Positions 1-5,780 of a stretch of DNA of 7,451 nucleotides are shown here, piece after piece. The position numbers and the translations under genes were made by a program. The stretch lies in NCBI GenBank assembly GCA_031553975.1, contig JAVBKP010000084.1:1-7451 (forward strand). Reading direction: 5' to 3'. The notes under the pieces were generated by a model. That model had not been told where the DNA came from and did not search any database. It was given only the letters and a program-made list of their open reading frames with translations. Positions within the stretch are counted from its first letter, which is position 1. Every line of letters begins with the position of its first letter. Source of the DNA: JAVBKP01 sp031553975 (GTDB lineage Bacteria; Bacillota; Clostridia; Peptostreptococcales; Anaerovoracaceae).

Positions 1-868
1 AACAGGGGCAACGAGCGGCATTGGTTATGAAGCTGCCTTGGCACTTGCGAAAGCAGGCGCATGGGTGGTATTAGCGGCACGAGACGAAGCCAAAGCTGAA
101 CGTTGCATGGCCTCAATAAGGGAAGAATATACGGCGGCAAATGTTGAATTTTGGCAGTTAGATACCGCAAGCCTTGAATCTATTCGCAACTTTTCCTCCA
201 AATGGAATGACACAGGTCGCAAAATAGACATCTTAGTCCTAAACGCAGGCATAGCTTATGTGCCTACTCGTGAAGAAACCATTGATGGCTTTGAGCGCCA
301 ATTTGCTACGAACTACTTAGGACACTTCGCTCTTACCGGGTTATTGCTGCCACATATCAAACGGGAGAATGGTGCGCGTATCGTTGAAGTTGCAAGCCTT
401 TCACATGCACGGATAACATTGCAACTGGATGACTTGCAACTAAAAAATTCCTATACGACAATGGACGCGTATAGTCAATCAAAACTCGCCACGCTAATGT
501 TCGGACTCGAACTTGACCGAAGACTGCTTGCGACTGACTCACTCTTAGCATCTATCCCTGCGCATCCTGGTGTTGCAGCAACAGGGATTATGCACGTCGG
601 AGGTCAAGCAAGTACCCTCAACCAAGAATTCGCGAAGGCAGCTTCTGGTATTCATGCACAGCCGGCTTCGCAAGGTGCTTTGCCCATATTGTTTGCGGCA
701 ACATCCCATGATGCACAGCGAGGAACATATTACGGTCCAGATGGAAGTGCCGAGACACAAGGATATCCGGCAGTGGCAAAAATCGCACAGCATGCCCTAA
801 ATCAGCAAGATGCTGAAAGTCTATGGTCAATTTCCGAAAAGCTGACCGGGGTAAAATACGTATTTTAG
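1..868 (+). CDS. Short-chain dehydrogenase/reductase (SDR), 5'-truncated by the window edge
   Basis: NAD(P)(H)-dependent oxidoreductase of the SDR superfamily, closest in style to the retinol dehydrogenase/WW-domain oxidoreductase-like group; the substrate cannot be told. The reading frame is open from base 2 and already starts inside the cofactor motif TGATSGIG, so the true start and probably 10-25 residues lie upstream; a TTG at 38 is internal and not a real start. Counting from base 2, 288 residues are visible. They show the Rossmann glycine motif (residues 1-8), LNAG (about 80-83), the helix asparagine in TNYLGHF (about 104), the catalytic serine in VAS (about 132) and the YSQSK active site (Tyr157, Lys161). 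All catalytic residues are present and the C-terminus looks natural, so the gene seems intact. It converges on the DJ-1 gene across a shared terminator. Base composition and arginine codons (mostly CGN) differ from the genes to the right. The family is very sure; the function is not. Confidence 0.93.
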   Translation, partial: TGATSGIGYEAALALAKAGAWVVLAARDEAKAERCMASIREEYTAANVEFWQLDTASLESIRNFSSKWNDTGRKIDILVLNAGIAYVPTREETIDGFERQFATNYLGHFALTGLLLPHIKRENGARIVEVASLSHARITLQLDDLQLKNSYTTMDAYSQSKLATLMFGLELDRRLLATDSLLASIPAHPGVAATGIMHVGGQASTLNQEFAKAASGIHAQPASQGALPILFAATSHDAQRGTYYGPDGSAETQGYPAVAKIAQHALNQQDAESLWSISEKLTGVKYVF

Positions 869-884
869 CGGTCATATCAGACAT

Positions 885-942
885 AAAAAAATGCACCTCC
901 AAAGGCTAGTCTTTTGTCTAGCTTTGGGGGTGCATTTTATTT
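885..942. terminator. Bidirectional intrinsic terminator between convergent genes
   Basis: An inverted repeat pairs 888-909 with 918-938 around an 8-base loop (910-917). It forms about 21 base pairs with one G-U pair (898/928) and one bulged G (905). The outer part of the stem is A/T, and the flanks give a T-run in both directions: TTTTATTT on the + strand and seven T on the minus strand from the A-run 885-891. It lies 18 bases after the dehydrogenase stop and about 17 bases before the DJ-1 stop, so it should end both transcripts. Confidence 0.93.
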
Positions 943-958
943 AACGGGTAATCATGAT

Positions 959-1507
959 TTAATAAAGCATTTCTGATTTTAATTGTTCTGCCAATTCTTT
1001 TGATTTCAACACAGATACCATGGCAAACCCAAATTCAGCAGCGGTTCCTGCCCCAGAGGCTGTGATGAAGTTGTCTGATATTATCACAGGCAAGTCTTTG
1101 TATTTTGCGCCCCTAAGTTCGTCTTTATAGCTTGGGTAACAAGTTATTTCCTTGCCGTCTGTCAGCCCTTTTGCATCTAGCACAACAGCAGGCGCAGCAC
1201 AAATGGCGGCAATCCATTTGTTGTCGTTAGCAAAGCTGGTAAGCTTTTGCGAAAGCCCCGGATGGTCACATAGATTGCTGCTACCAGGCAACCCGCCGGG
1301 CAGGATAATCATGTCACAACGACTATAATCTGCATTGTGAAAAAGTTTGTCAGCGGTGATGGCTATACCATGACTGCCAATGACAGTGGGCTTTCCAGTG
1401 ACAGATATGATTTGCACCTCAATGCCCGCGCGTCGCAGTATATCTATAGGTGTAATGGCCTCTATCTCCTCAAAGCCCGTAGCTAAATGTATAAAAGCCT
1501 TTTTCAT
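959..1507 (-). CDS. DJ-1/PfpI family protein (YajL/DJ-1-like)
   Basis: A 182-residue protein of the DJ-1/PfpI superfamily, the usual length for a single-domain cytoplasmic DJ-1 homologue. The acidic motif GFEEIEA places Glu16 where Glu18 of human DJ-1 lies. The nucleophile elbow AAICAAP carries Cys103, equivalent to DJ-1 Cys106, and LPGG (69-72) and the late GAGT/EFGFAMV segment also match. The key cysteine and its partner glutamate are both present, so a catalytic or oxidation-sensing role is possible. Proposed family activities include glyoxalase III, protein or nucleotide deglycase and peroxide response; some of these are disputed and none can be chosen here. The ATG follows the ROK kinase stop TAA after one base, and its ribosome binding site (GGAAGG) lies inside the end of the kinase gene, so translation is probably coupled. 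It is the last gene of its operon, followed by the bidirectional terminator. Confidence 0.92.
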   Translation of the reverse strand: MKKAFIHLATGFEEIEAITPIDILRRAGIEVQIISVTGKPTVIGSHGIAITADKLFHNADYSRCDMIILPGGLPGSSNLCDHPGLSQKLTSFANDNKWIAAICAAPAVVLDAKGLTDGKEITCYPSYKDELRGAKYKDLPVIISDNFITASGAGTAAEFGFAMVSVLKSKELAEQLKSEMLY

Positions 1508-1508
1508 A

Positions 1509-2477
1509 TTATTTATTACCTTCCATAATGCCTTGCTTTGCTAGCATGGCCGCTCCAACGATACCGGCATCATTGCCTAATTCTGCAAATTTAATGTTTT
1601 CAGGTGGTATGCCTGTGAAATATTTTGTCAAGGATACGTACTCCTTGCGTACCTTGTTTAAGAGAAAATCCCCAGCCTTAGATAATCCACCTCCTATTGC
1701 CACAATATCAGGATCTGTGGCAGTAGACATGTTCATAATACCAATGGCCAAATAATGAGCCAATCTATCTATTACTTTTGTACATAAAGGGTCGCCATTC
1801 TTGGCAGCATTAAAAATGAAAACACCATTGATGTTATCCGTTCTATTTCCTGTCATTTCCATCAGCATAGGACTCGTGCCCCCTTGCTCCAAAAGCCTCT
1901 TAGCATAAGAAATAATAGCAGTAGCAGAGCAAAACGTTTCAAGGCACCCATTATTACCACAGTTACAATCATAAAAGTTCTCGCCTACGATCATATGACC
2001 TATTTCAGTACCTACAGGACGCGAGCCGTGAATAATCTTATTATGTACGAAGATACCACCACCCACACCAGTACCAAGCGTGAATATGATACCCGACTCG
2101 GCACCTTTTAATGCGCCAGCCTCCATTTCGGCAATGCCAGCTAAGTTGGCGTCGTTGCCAACAAAAGCAGGAATATGTAGCTCCTTTTCCAACAAATCCA
2201 CAATGGGAACATTGCTCCAACCCAAGTTAACACACGCCTTGATATTACCCGTTTTAACGTCTACAGGACCAGGAACACCAATACCCATACCCCCCACTTT
2301 GTCTATTTTAAATGATTGAATTAATTGTCTAGAAACCTTTATGATGTCTTGAATGATAGCCTCTTGCCCTCGCTTTCTAGCTGTTGGCACCGAAGCTGTT
2401 TCCAGTATGTTACCATTGATGTCTGTAAGTCCTGCGGCAATTGTAGTGCCGCCCAAATCGATTCCCAAGTAAATCAT
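1509..2477 (-). CDS. ROK-family sugar kinase, glucokinase type
   Basis: A 322-residue cytoplasmic kinase that most likely phosphorylates glucose, or a related hexose or amino sugar, with ATP. The N-terminal phosphate loop DLGGTT (7-12) and GVPGPVD (68-73) are typical ASKHA-fold elements. GNDAN gives the catalytic base Asp109. TLGTGVGGG is at 133-141. The ROK signature follows: GTEIGH with Glu158 and His161, and the zinc site CNCGNNGCLE with Cys171, Cys173 and Cys178. There is no N-terminal helix-turn-helix, so it is an enzyme and not a ROK repressor. An in-frame ATG exists 13 codons upstream (2516), but the start at 2477 is chosen because AAAGGAG (2487-2493) sits 9 bases before it and the protein then begins MIYLGIDLGGTT, as in the family. 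It is first in an operon with the DJ-1 gene. Glucokinase is the best guess; N-acetylmannosamine or fructose kinase activity cannot be excluded. Confidence 0.93.
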   Translation of the reverse strand: MIYLGIDLGGTTIAAGLTDINGNILETASVPTARKRGQEAIIQDIIKVSRQLIQSFKIDKVGGMGIGVPGPVDVKTGNIKACVNLGWSNVPIVDLLEKELHIPAFVGNDANLAGIAEMEAGALKGAESGIIFTLGTGVGGGIFVHNKIIHGSRPVGTEIGHMIVGENFYDCNCGNNGCLETFCSATAIISYAKRLLEQGGTSPMLMEMTGNRTDNINGVFIFNAAKNGDPLCTKVIDRLAHYLAIGIMNMSTATDPDIVAIGGGLSKAGDFLLNKVRKEYVSLTKYFTGIPPENIKFAELGNDAGIVGAAMLAKQGIMEGNK

Positions 2478-2501
2478 AATATCATTCTCCTTTGTTTGGT
2501 G

Positions 2502-2537
2502 ATTATATTTTAGCATAAAATTAAAATAAAATGTTAA
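2502..2537 (-). promoter_or_regulatory. Candidate promoter for the ROK kinase-DJ-1 operon
   Basis: On the minus strand a perfect TATAAT lies at 2502-2507 and a TGC-TAAAAT extended -10 at 2507-2515, with TTAACA at 2532-2537 as a possible -35 (19-base spacer to TAAAAT). The stretch is very AT-rich, so chance matches are likely and the exact elements are uncertain. A start near 2495-2500 would leave a leader of about 20 bases that includes the ribosome binding site. Confidence 0.45.
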
Positions 2538-2544
2538 ATTTTGC

Positions 2545-2573
2545 TTGAAATTTTATGTGGAATATAGTATATT
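2545..2573 (+). promoter_or_regulatory. Sigma-A type promoter for the ABC-F gene
   Basis: TTGAAA (2545-2550), a 17-base spacer and TATATT (2568-2573) fit the housekeeping consensus well. TTGCTT (2541-2546) with TATAGT (2563-2568) is a slightly weaker alternative in the same place. Transcription would start near 2580, immediately before the hairpin at 2584-2601. The ABC-F start codon is about 63 bases further on. Confidence 0.7.
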
Positions 2574-2583
2574 TAACTAATAG

Positions 2584-2606
2584 AGCGGAGAGACCTCCGC
2601 TTTTTT
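2584..2606 (+). terminator. Terminator-like hairpin in the ABC-F 5' leader
   Basis: AGCGGAG (2584-2590), loop AGAC, and CTCCGCT (2595-2601) form a perfect 7-base-pair stem followed by six T (2601-2606). This is an intrinsic terminator shape on the + strand only; the minus strand has no T-run after it. It sits about 4-26 bases after the predicted start of the ABC-F transcript. It could be an attenuator, a 5' stabilising hairpin, or a block on antisense transcription arriving from the left. Confidence 0.7.
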
Positions 2607-2642
2607 AGTGCAACAAAACAATGCTTAAATTGGAGAAAAACA

Positions 2643-4199
2643 ATGAGTGTATTAATAGTAGAAAATGTAAGCCACGGGTTTGGCGCTAGAACCATACTAG
2701 ACAATGCCAGCTTTCGCCTACAAAAGGGTGAACACGTTGGACTAATAGGTGCCAACGGTGAAGGCAAATCCACATTTTTAAATATAATAACAGGAAAAAT
2801 CAGCCCAGATGCGGGCAACATTGAATGGGGCAAACGAGCCAGTATTGGGTATTTGGATCAGCATTCAGCCCTAGAGCCTGGTATGACCATTAGAGATGTT
2901 CTAAGAACAGCGTTTCAGTCCATGCTTGATTTAGAAACAGAAATGATGAGCATATACGAAAAGATGGGTGAGGTAGAAGGCGATGAACTCAATGTCCTCA
3001 TGGAAGATGCCGGAGACATACAGCACACCCTTGAGCATAGCGGATTCTATATTCTAGATGCCAAAATAGAAGAAGTGGCCAATGGGCTTGGACTTGGGTC
3101 AATAGGCCTTGACAGAGACGTATCCGAGCTGTCAGGGGGGCAACGAACAAAAGTCCTGCTGACAAAACTGCTTTTACAAGATCCTACCATATTATTACTA
3201 GATGAACCTACCAACTATTTAGATGTAGAACATATAGAATGGTTAAAAAGATACTTAAAGGAATATGAGAACGCATTCATCCTTATTTCCCACGACATAC
3301 ATTTTCTCAACGACGTAATCAACGTGGTGTATCATGTGAAAGAAGGCGAACTCACAAGGTATTCTGGCAACTACGATCAATTCATGGCCATGTACGAGGT
3401 AAAACAGCGACAAGAGCAAAGTGCGTACGAAAGACAACAACAAGAGATTGACCGAATGGAGGACTTCATTGCCCGCAATAAAGCCAGAGTAGCCACAAGA
3501 GGCATGGCGGCCAGTAGGCAAAAAATGCTAGATCGCATGGAAGTCATAGACAAACCTAGAGAAAAACCAAAACCAGTGTTTGGATTTAGAGAAGCAAGAA
3601 CACCGAGCAGATTCATTGTACAAGCAAAGGATTTAGTCCTAGGATATGACAGCCCACTGACTAGGCCAGTAGAATTTGCTTTAGAGCGAGGACAAAAAGT
3701 CGCCATCAGAGGAACAAATGGATTAGGAAAATCTACATTATTAAAGACAATACTTGGCAAAATAGATGCCATAGCAGGAAATGTAGAACTAGGAGATTTC
3801 CTTCAGATTGGCTACTTTGAGCAAGAAGACACGAGAGGCAATAACAACACAGCCATCGATGAAGTGTGGAATGAGTTCCAGTCCATGACCAATGCAGAGG
3901 TGAGAACAGCCCTTGCAAAATGCGGACTTACCAACGAGCACATCACCAGCCAAATGATGGTACTGAGTGGCGGGGAGAACGCGAAAGTACGACTTTGCAA
4001 ACTCATGCTAAGAGAAGCCAACTGGTTGGTGCTAGATGAACCTACCAACCACCTAGATGTAGAGGCCAAAGAAGAATTGAGACGAGCCCTACAAGAGTTC
4101 AAAGGCACCATACTCATAGTCTGCCATGAACCAGAGTTTTATGAAGGCTGGATTACCGATGTATGGAATGTAGAGGACTGGACCACCAAAATAGTATAA
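2643..4199 (+). CDS. ABC-F family ATPase (ribosome-associated)
   Basis: A 518-residue soluble protein with two ABC ATPase domains in tandem and no membrane segment. Domain 1 has Walker A GANGEGKST (36-44), Q-loop Gln73, signature LSGGQ (163-167), Walker B ILLLDEPTN (183-191) and switch His217. Domain 2 has GTNGLGKST (357-365), Gln394, LSGGE (441-445), WLVLDEPTN (461-469) and His495. The charged, helical linker (about 243-310) is the interaction motif that reaches toward the peptidyl-transferase centre in ABC-F proteins. The 'arm' insertion of domain 1 looks short, and there is no long C-terminal tail. ABC-F proteins act in the ribosomal E site, either as translation factors (EttA, YbiT, YkpA types) or as antibiotic-protection factors; sequence inspection cannot decide which. 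The ATG is preceded by GGAG (2632-2635) at 7 bases. It stands alone behind its own promoter, and no terminator separates it from rpmG. Confidence 0.95.
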   Translation: MSVLIVENVSHGFGARTILDNASFRLQKGEHVGLIGANGEGKSTFLNIITGKISPDAGNIEWGKRASIGYLDQHSALEPGMTIRDVLRTAFQSMLDLETEMMSIYEKMGEVEGDELNVLMEDAGDIQHTLEHSGFYILDAKIEEVANGLGLGSIGLDRDVSELSGGQRTKVLLTKLLLQDPTILLLDEPTNYLDVEHIEWLKRYLKEYENAFILISHDIHFLNDVINVVYHVKEGELTRYSGNYDQFMAMYEVKQRQEQSAYERQQQEIDRMEDFIARNKARVATRGMAASRQKMLDRMEVIDKPREKPKPVFGFREARTPSRFIVQAKDLVLGYDSPLTRPVEFALERGQKVAIRGTNGLGKSTLLKTILGKIDAIAGNVELGDFLQIGYFEQEDTRGNNNTAIDEVWNEFQSMTNAEVRTALAKCGLTNEHITSQMMVLSGGENAKVRLCKLMLREANWLVLDEPTNHLDVEAKEELRRALQEFKGTILIVCHEPEFYEGWITDVWNVEDWTTKIV

Positions 4200-4214
4200 A
4201 GCACAAATAAAGTA

Positions 4215-4243
4215 TTGACACCAAGCCATTGATATGATAGAGT
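4215..4243 (+). promoter_or_regulatory. Strong promoter of the rpmG-secE-nusG-ribosomal protein operon
   Basis: A perfect TTGACA (4215-4220), a 17-base spacer and TAGAGT (4238-4243), with TG at 4235-4236 giving an extended -10. The -35 begins 15 bases after the ABC-F stop codon. Transcription would start near 4250, giving rpmG a leader of about 84 bases. A strong promoter suits this heavily expressed operon. Confidence 0.8.
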
Positions 4244-4293
4244 AATCTAGCGACTTTATGGGCAAAAATTAAAATATTATTATATTACGTAGG

Positions 4294-4313
4294 TAAATTC
4301 TTGGTAGAATTTA
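4294..4313 (+). repeat. Inverted repeat in the rpmG leader
   Basis: TAAATTCT, loop TGGT, and AGAATTTA form a perfect 8-base-pair but AT-rich stem that ends 9 bases before the AGGAGG of rpmG. There is no T-run after it, so it is not a terminator. It may shape the mRNA near the ribosome binding site, or it may be chance in an AT-rich leader. Confidence 0.4.
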
Positions 4314-4333
4314 GCAAGTAAGAGGAGGATAAA

Positions 4334-4483
4334 ATGAGAGTAAAAGTAACACTAGCGTGCGGAGAGTGCAAACAAAGAAACTACAATACAACTAAAAACA
4401 AGAAAAACGATCCTGACCGTATTGAATTAAACAAATACTGTAGATTTTGCAGAAAGCACACAGCACACAAAGAGACAAAATAA
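4334..4483 (+). CDS. rpmG: 50S ribosomal protein L33
   Basis: A 49-residue basic protein, the standard size of bacterial L33, beginning MRVKVTLACGECKQRNY and ending KHTAHKETK. It belongs to the large ribosomal subunit near the E site. Two CxxC pairs (Cys9/Cys12 and Cys36/Cys39) mark the zinc-binding 'C+' form. Many bacteria keep a second, zinc-free copy under Zur control elsewhere; none is seen here. AGGAGG (4323-4328) lies 5 bases before the ATG. It opens the rpmG-secE-nusG cluster, the usual Firmicute order. The tRNA-Trp gene that some relatives carry between rpmG and secE is absent, as only 22 bases separate the two genes. Confidence 0.96.
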   Translation: MRVKVTLACGECKQRNYNTTKNKKNDPDRIELNKYCRFCRKHTAHKETK

Positions 4484-4505
4484 TTGAGTAGTTAGGAGAA
4501 GAGTT

Positions 4506-4718
4506 ATGAATAAACCAGCTGAAAATGCTAAGAGACCTGGACTAATTGATTATTTCAAACATGTAAGGTTAGAGATGAAAAAAGTTATATGGCCAACGCG
4601 CAAAGAATTGGTATCATATACTTTAGTCGTTATATTCATTTGTACTGTTATCGGTCTAGCTATTTGGGGACTTGATTCACTGTTTGCAGCGGGCATCAAA
4701 TTAGTTCTAAACAAATAG
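4506..4718 (+). CDS. secE: Preprotein translocase subunit SecE
   Basis: A 70-residue protein of the short Gram-positive SecE type. The cytoplasmic amphipathic helix with the conserved EMKKVIWPTRKEL (23-35) is followed by one membrane segment (about 37-57). SecE clamps the SecY channel and is essential for protein export with SecA. The length fits single-span SecE, unlike the three-span form of enterobacteria. AGGAG (4494-4498) sits 7 bases before the ATG. It lies 22 bases after rpmG and 17 bases before nusG in the same transcript. Confidence 0.96.
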   Translation: MNKPAENAKRPGLIDYFKHVRLEMKKVIWPTRKELVSYTLVVIFICTVIGLAIWGLDSLFAAGIKLVLNK

Positions 4719-4735
4719 TAAAGGAAGAGAGTGCT

Positions 4736-5281
4736 ATGACTGAGAATATTCTAAACGATGAAAAGGCTGCCCAAGGCCATTGGTATGTAATTCATACCTA
4801 TTCAGGGCATGAAAATAAAGTAAAAGCTAACATTGAAAAACTTGTCGAAAACCGCGACATGCAAGACTTGATTTTAGAAATTACTGTTCCTACGCAGAAC
4901 GAAGTGGAAATGAAAAACGGACAGAAAAAAATAAAAGTTCGCAAAATGTTTCCAGGGTATGTTTTGGTAAAGATGGTAATGACAGATGAGTCATGGTTCC
5001 TTGTTAGAAATACACAAGGCGTAACAGGATTTGTAGGACATGGCTCCAAACCAATACCCCTTACGCCAGAAGAATCTGAAAAGATGGGTATAGAGAGAAC
5101 TTACTTCCACATTGACATCGAGCCAGGTGACAGTGTTAAAGTGATTAGTGGACCATTTGAGACCTTCATAGGTGAGGTTCAGGAAGTAAGCATGGAAAAA
5201 CAAATAATTAAGGCTATGCTTTCTATTTTTGGAAGAGAGACTCTAGTTGAGCTCGAATTCGAACAAGTAGAAAAAGTTTAA
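4736..5281 (+). CDS. nusG: Transcription termination/antitermination factor NusG
   Basis: A 181-residue protein of normal NusG length. The N-terminal NGN domain (about 15-115) contains HWYVIHTYSGHE (15-26), FPGYVLV (72-78) and VRNTQGVTGFVG (90-101), the surface that binds the RNA polymerase clamp. The C-terminal KOW domain (about 126-178) starts at IEPGDSVKVISGPF, and it contacts partners such as S10 or Rho. There is no insertion domain. NusG modulates pausing and elongation and couples transcription to translation. The AAGGAAGAG ribosome binding site precedes the ATG. The gene sits directly between secE and rplK, the near-universal arrangement. Confidence 0.97.
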   Translation: MTENILNDEKAAQGHWYVIHTYSGHENKVKANIEKLVENRDMQDLILEITVPTQNEVEMKNGQKKIKVRKMFPGYVLVKMVMTDESWFLVRNTQGVTGFVGHGSKPIPLTPEESEKMGIERTYFHIDIEPGDSVKVISGPFETFIGEVQEVSMEKQIIKAMLSIFGRETLVELEFEQVEKV

Positions 5282-5312
5282 TAAATAGCAAATTTTTAGA
5301 AAGGAGATTATC

Positions 5313-5738
5313 ATGGCAAAAAAGATTGACGCATATGTAAAACTTCAGATTCCTGCAGGTAATGCAACACCAGCACCTCCAGTAGGACCAGCACTTGGTC
5401 AAAAGGGTGTTAATATCATGGACTTCTGTAAGCAGTTCAATGCAAAAACAGCTGACCAACCTGGCATGACTATTCCAGTAGTAATCACTGTATACGCAGA
5501 TAAATCTTTTACTTTTATCACAAAGACGCCACCGACACCAGTGTTACTGAAAAAAACAGCCAACATCAAATCTGGATCAGGTGTTCCTAACAAGACCAAA
5601 GTTGCTACAGTGACTATGGAACAAGTGAACGAAATCGCAAAAGTAAAAATGCCAGACCTAAACGCAGCTGATATTGATGCAGCAGCAAGAATGGTAGCTG
5701 GTACTGCAAGAAGTATGGGAATCGTAGTAAAAGAGTAA
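5313..5738 (+). CDS. rplK: 50S ribosomal protein L11
   Basis: A 141-residue protein, exactly the usual length. The N-terminal domain contains the proline-rich PAPPVGPALGQKGVNIMDFCKQFN (20-43), the region that meets thiostrepton-type antibiotics, elongation factors and RelA/Rel. The C-terminal domain (about 75-141) carries the 23S rRNA-binding segment with TKVATVTMEQVNEIAK and ends MVAGTARSMGIVV. L11 forms the base of the ribosomal stalk with L10 and L12. AAAGGAG lies just before the ATG. No L1-type operator is visible upstream of this gene; the one in this operon lies after it. The spacing to rplA is 42 bases. Confidence 0.97.
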   Translation: MAKKIDAYVKLQIPAGNATPAPPVGPALGQKGVNIMDFCKQFNAKTADQPGMTIPVVITVYADKSFTFITKTPPTPVLLKKTANIKSGSGVPNKTKVATVTMEQVNEIAKVKMPDLNAADIDAAARMVAGTARSMGIVVKE

Positions 5739-5768
5739 GTGGGAGGGTGATAAGCCCGTCAATACCAC
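5739..5768 (+). promoter_or_regulatory. L1-binding mRNA operator (23S rRNA mimic) before rplA
   Basis: The rplK-rplA gap folds as an outer helix GTGG (5739-5742) with CCAC (5765-5768), an asymmetric internal loop (GA on one side, GTCAATA on the other), and an inner helix GGGT (5745-5748) with GCCC (5754-5757) around loop GATAA. The 5' strand GTGGGAGG and the 3' strand AATACCAC match, from memory, the L1-binding helix of bacterial 23S rRNA (H76-H77). The structure ends 1 base before the rplA AGGAGG (5770-5775). Bound L1 would therefore block ribosome entry, which gives autorepression. Direct binding is inferred. Confidence 0.82.
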
Positions 5769-5780
5769 AAGGAGGACATT

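Noticed and set aside
357..902. Antisense open frames across the dehydrogenase gene
   Set aside because: They have low-complexity or cysteine-rich translations, no ribosome binding sites and no recognisable family, and they lie opposite a clear gene. One of them even reads through the terminator stem.
2478..2516. Upstream in-frame ATG that would extend the ROK kinase by 13 residues
   Set aside because: The extension would place the ribosome binding site AAAGGAG inside the coding region, overlap the likely promoter, and put extra residues before the conserved family N-terminus.
2621..2689. Possible 22-codon upstream reading frame (MLKLEKNN...) overlapping the ABC-F start, as a leader peptide
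   Set aside because: There is no ribosome binding site before its ATG, and it lies after, not before, the terminator-like hairpin, so it could not control that hairpin in the usual way.
4302..4310. TGG-TAGAAT as a second, extended -10 promoter for rpmG
   Set aside because: There is no acceptable -35 at 16-18 bases upstream, and the match is part of the inverted repeat. The promoter at 4215-4243 is far better.
4484..4505. tRNA-Trp gene expected by analogy between rpmG and secE
   Set aside because: Only 22 bases lie between the two genes, holding just the secE ribosome binding site.
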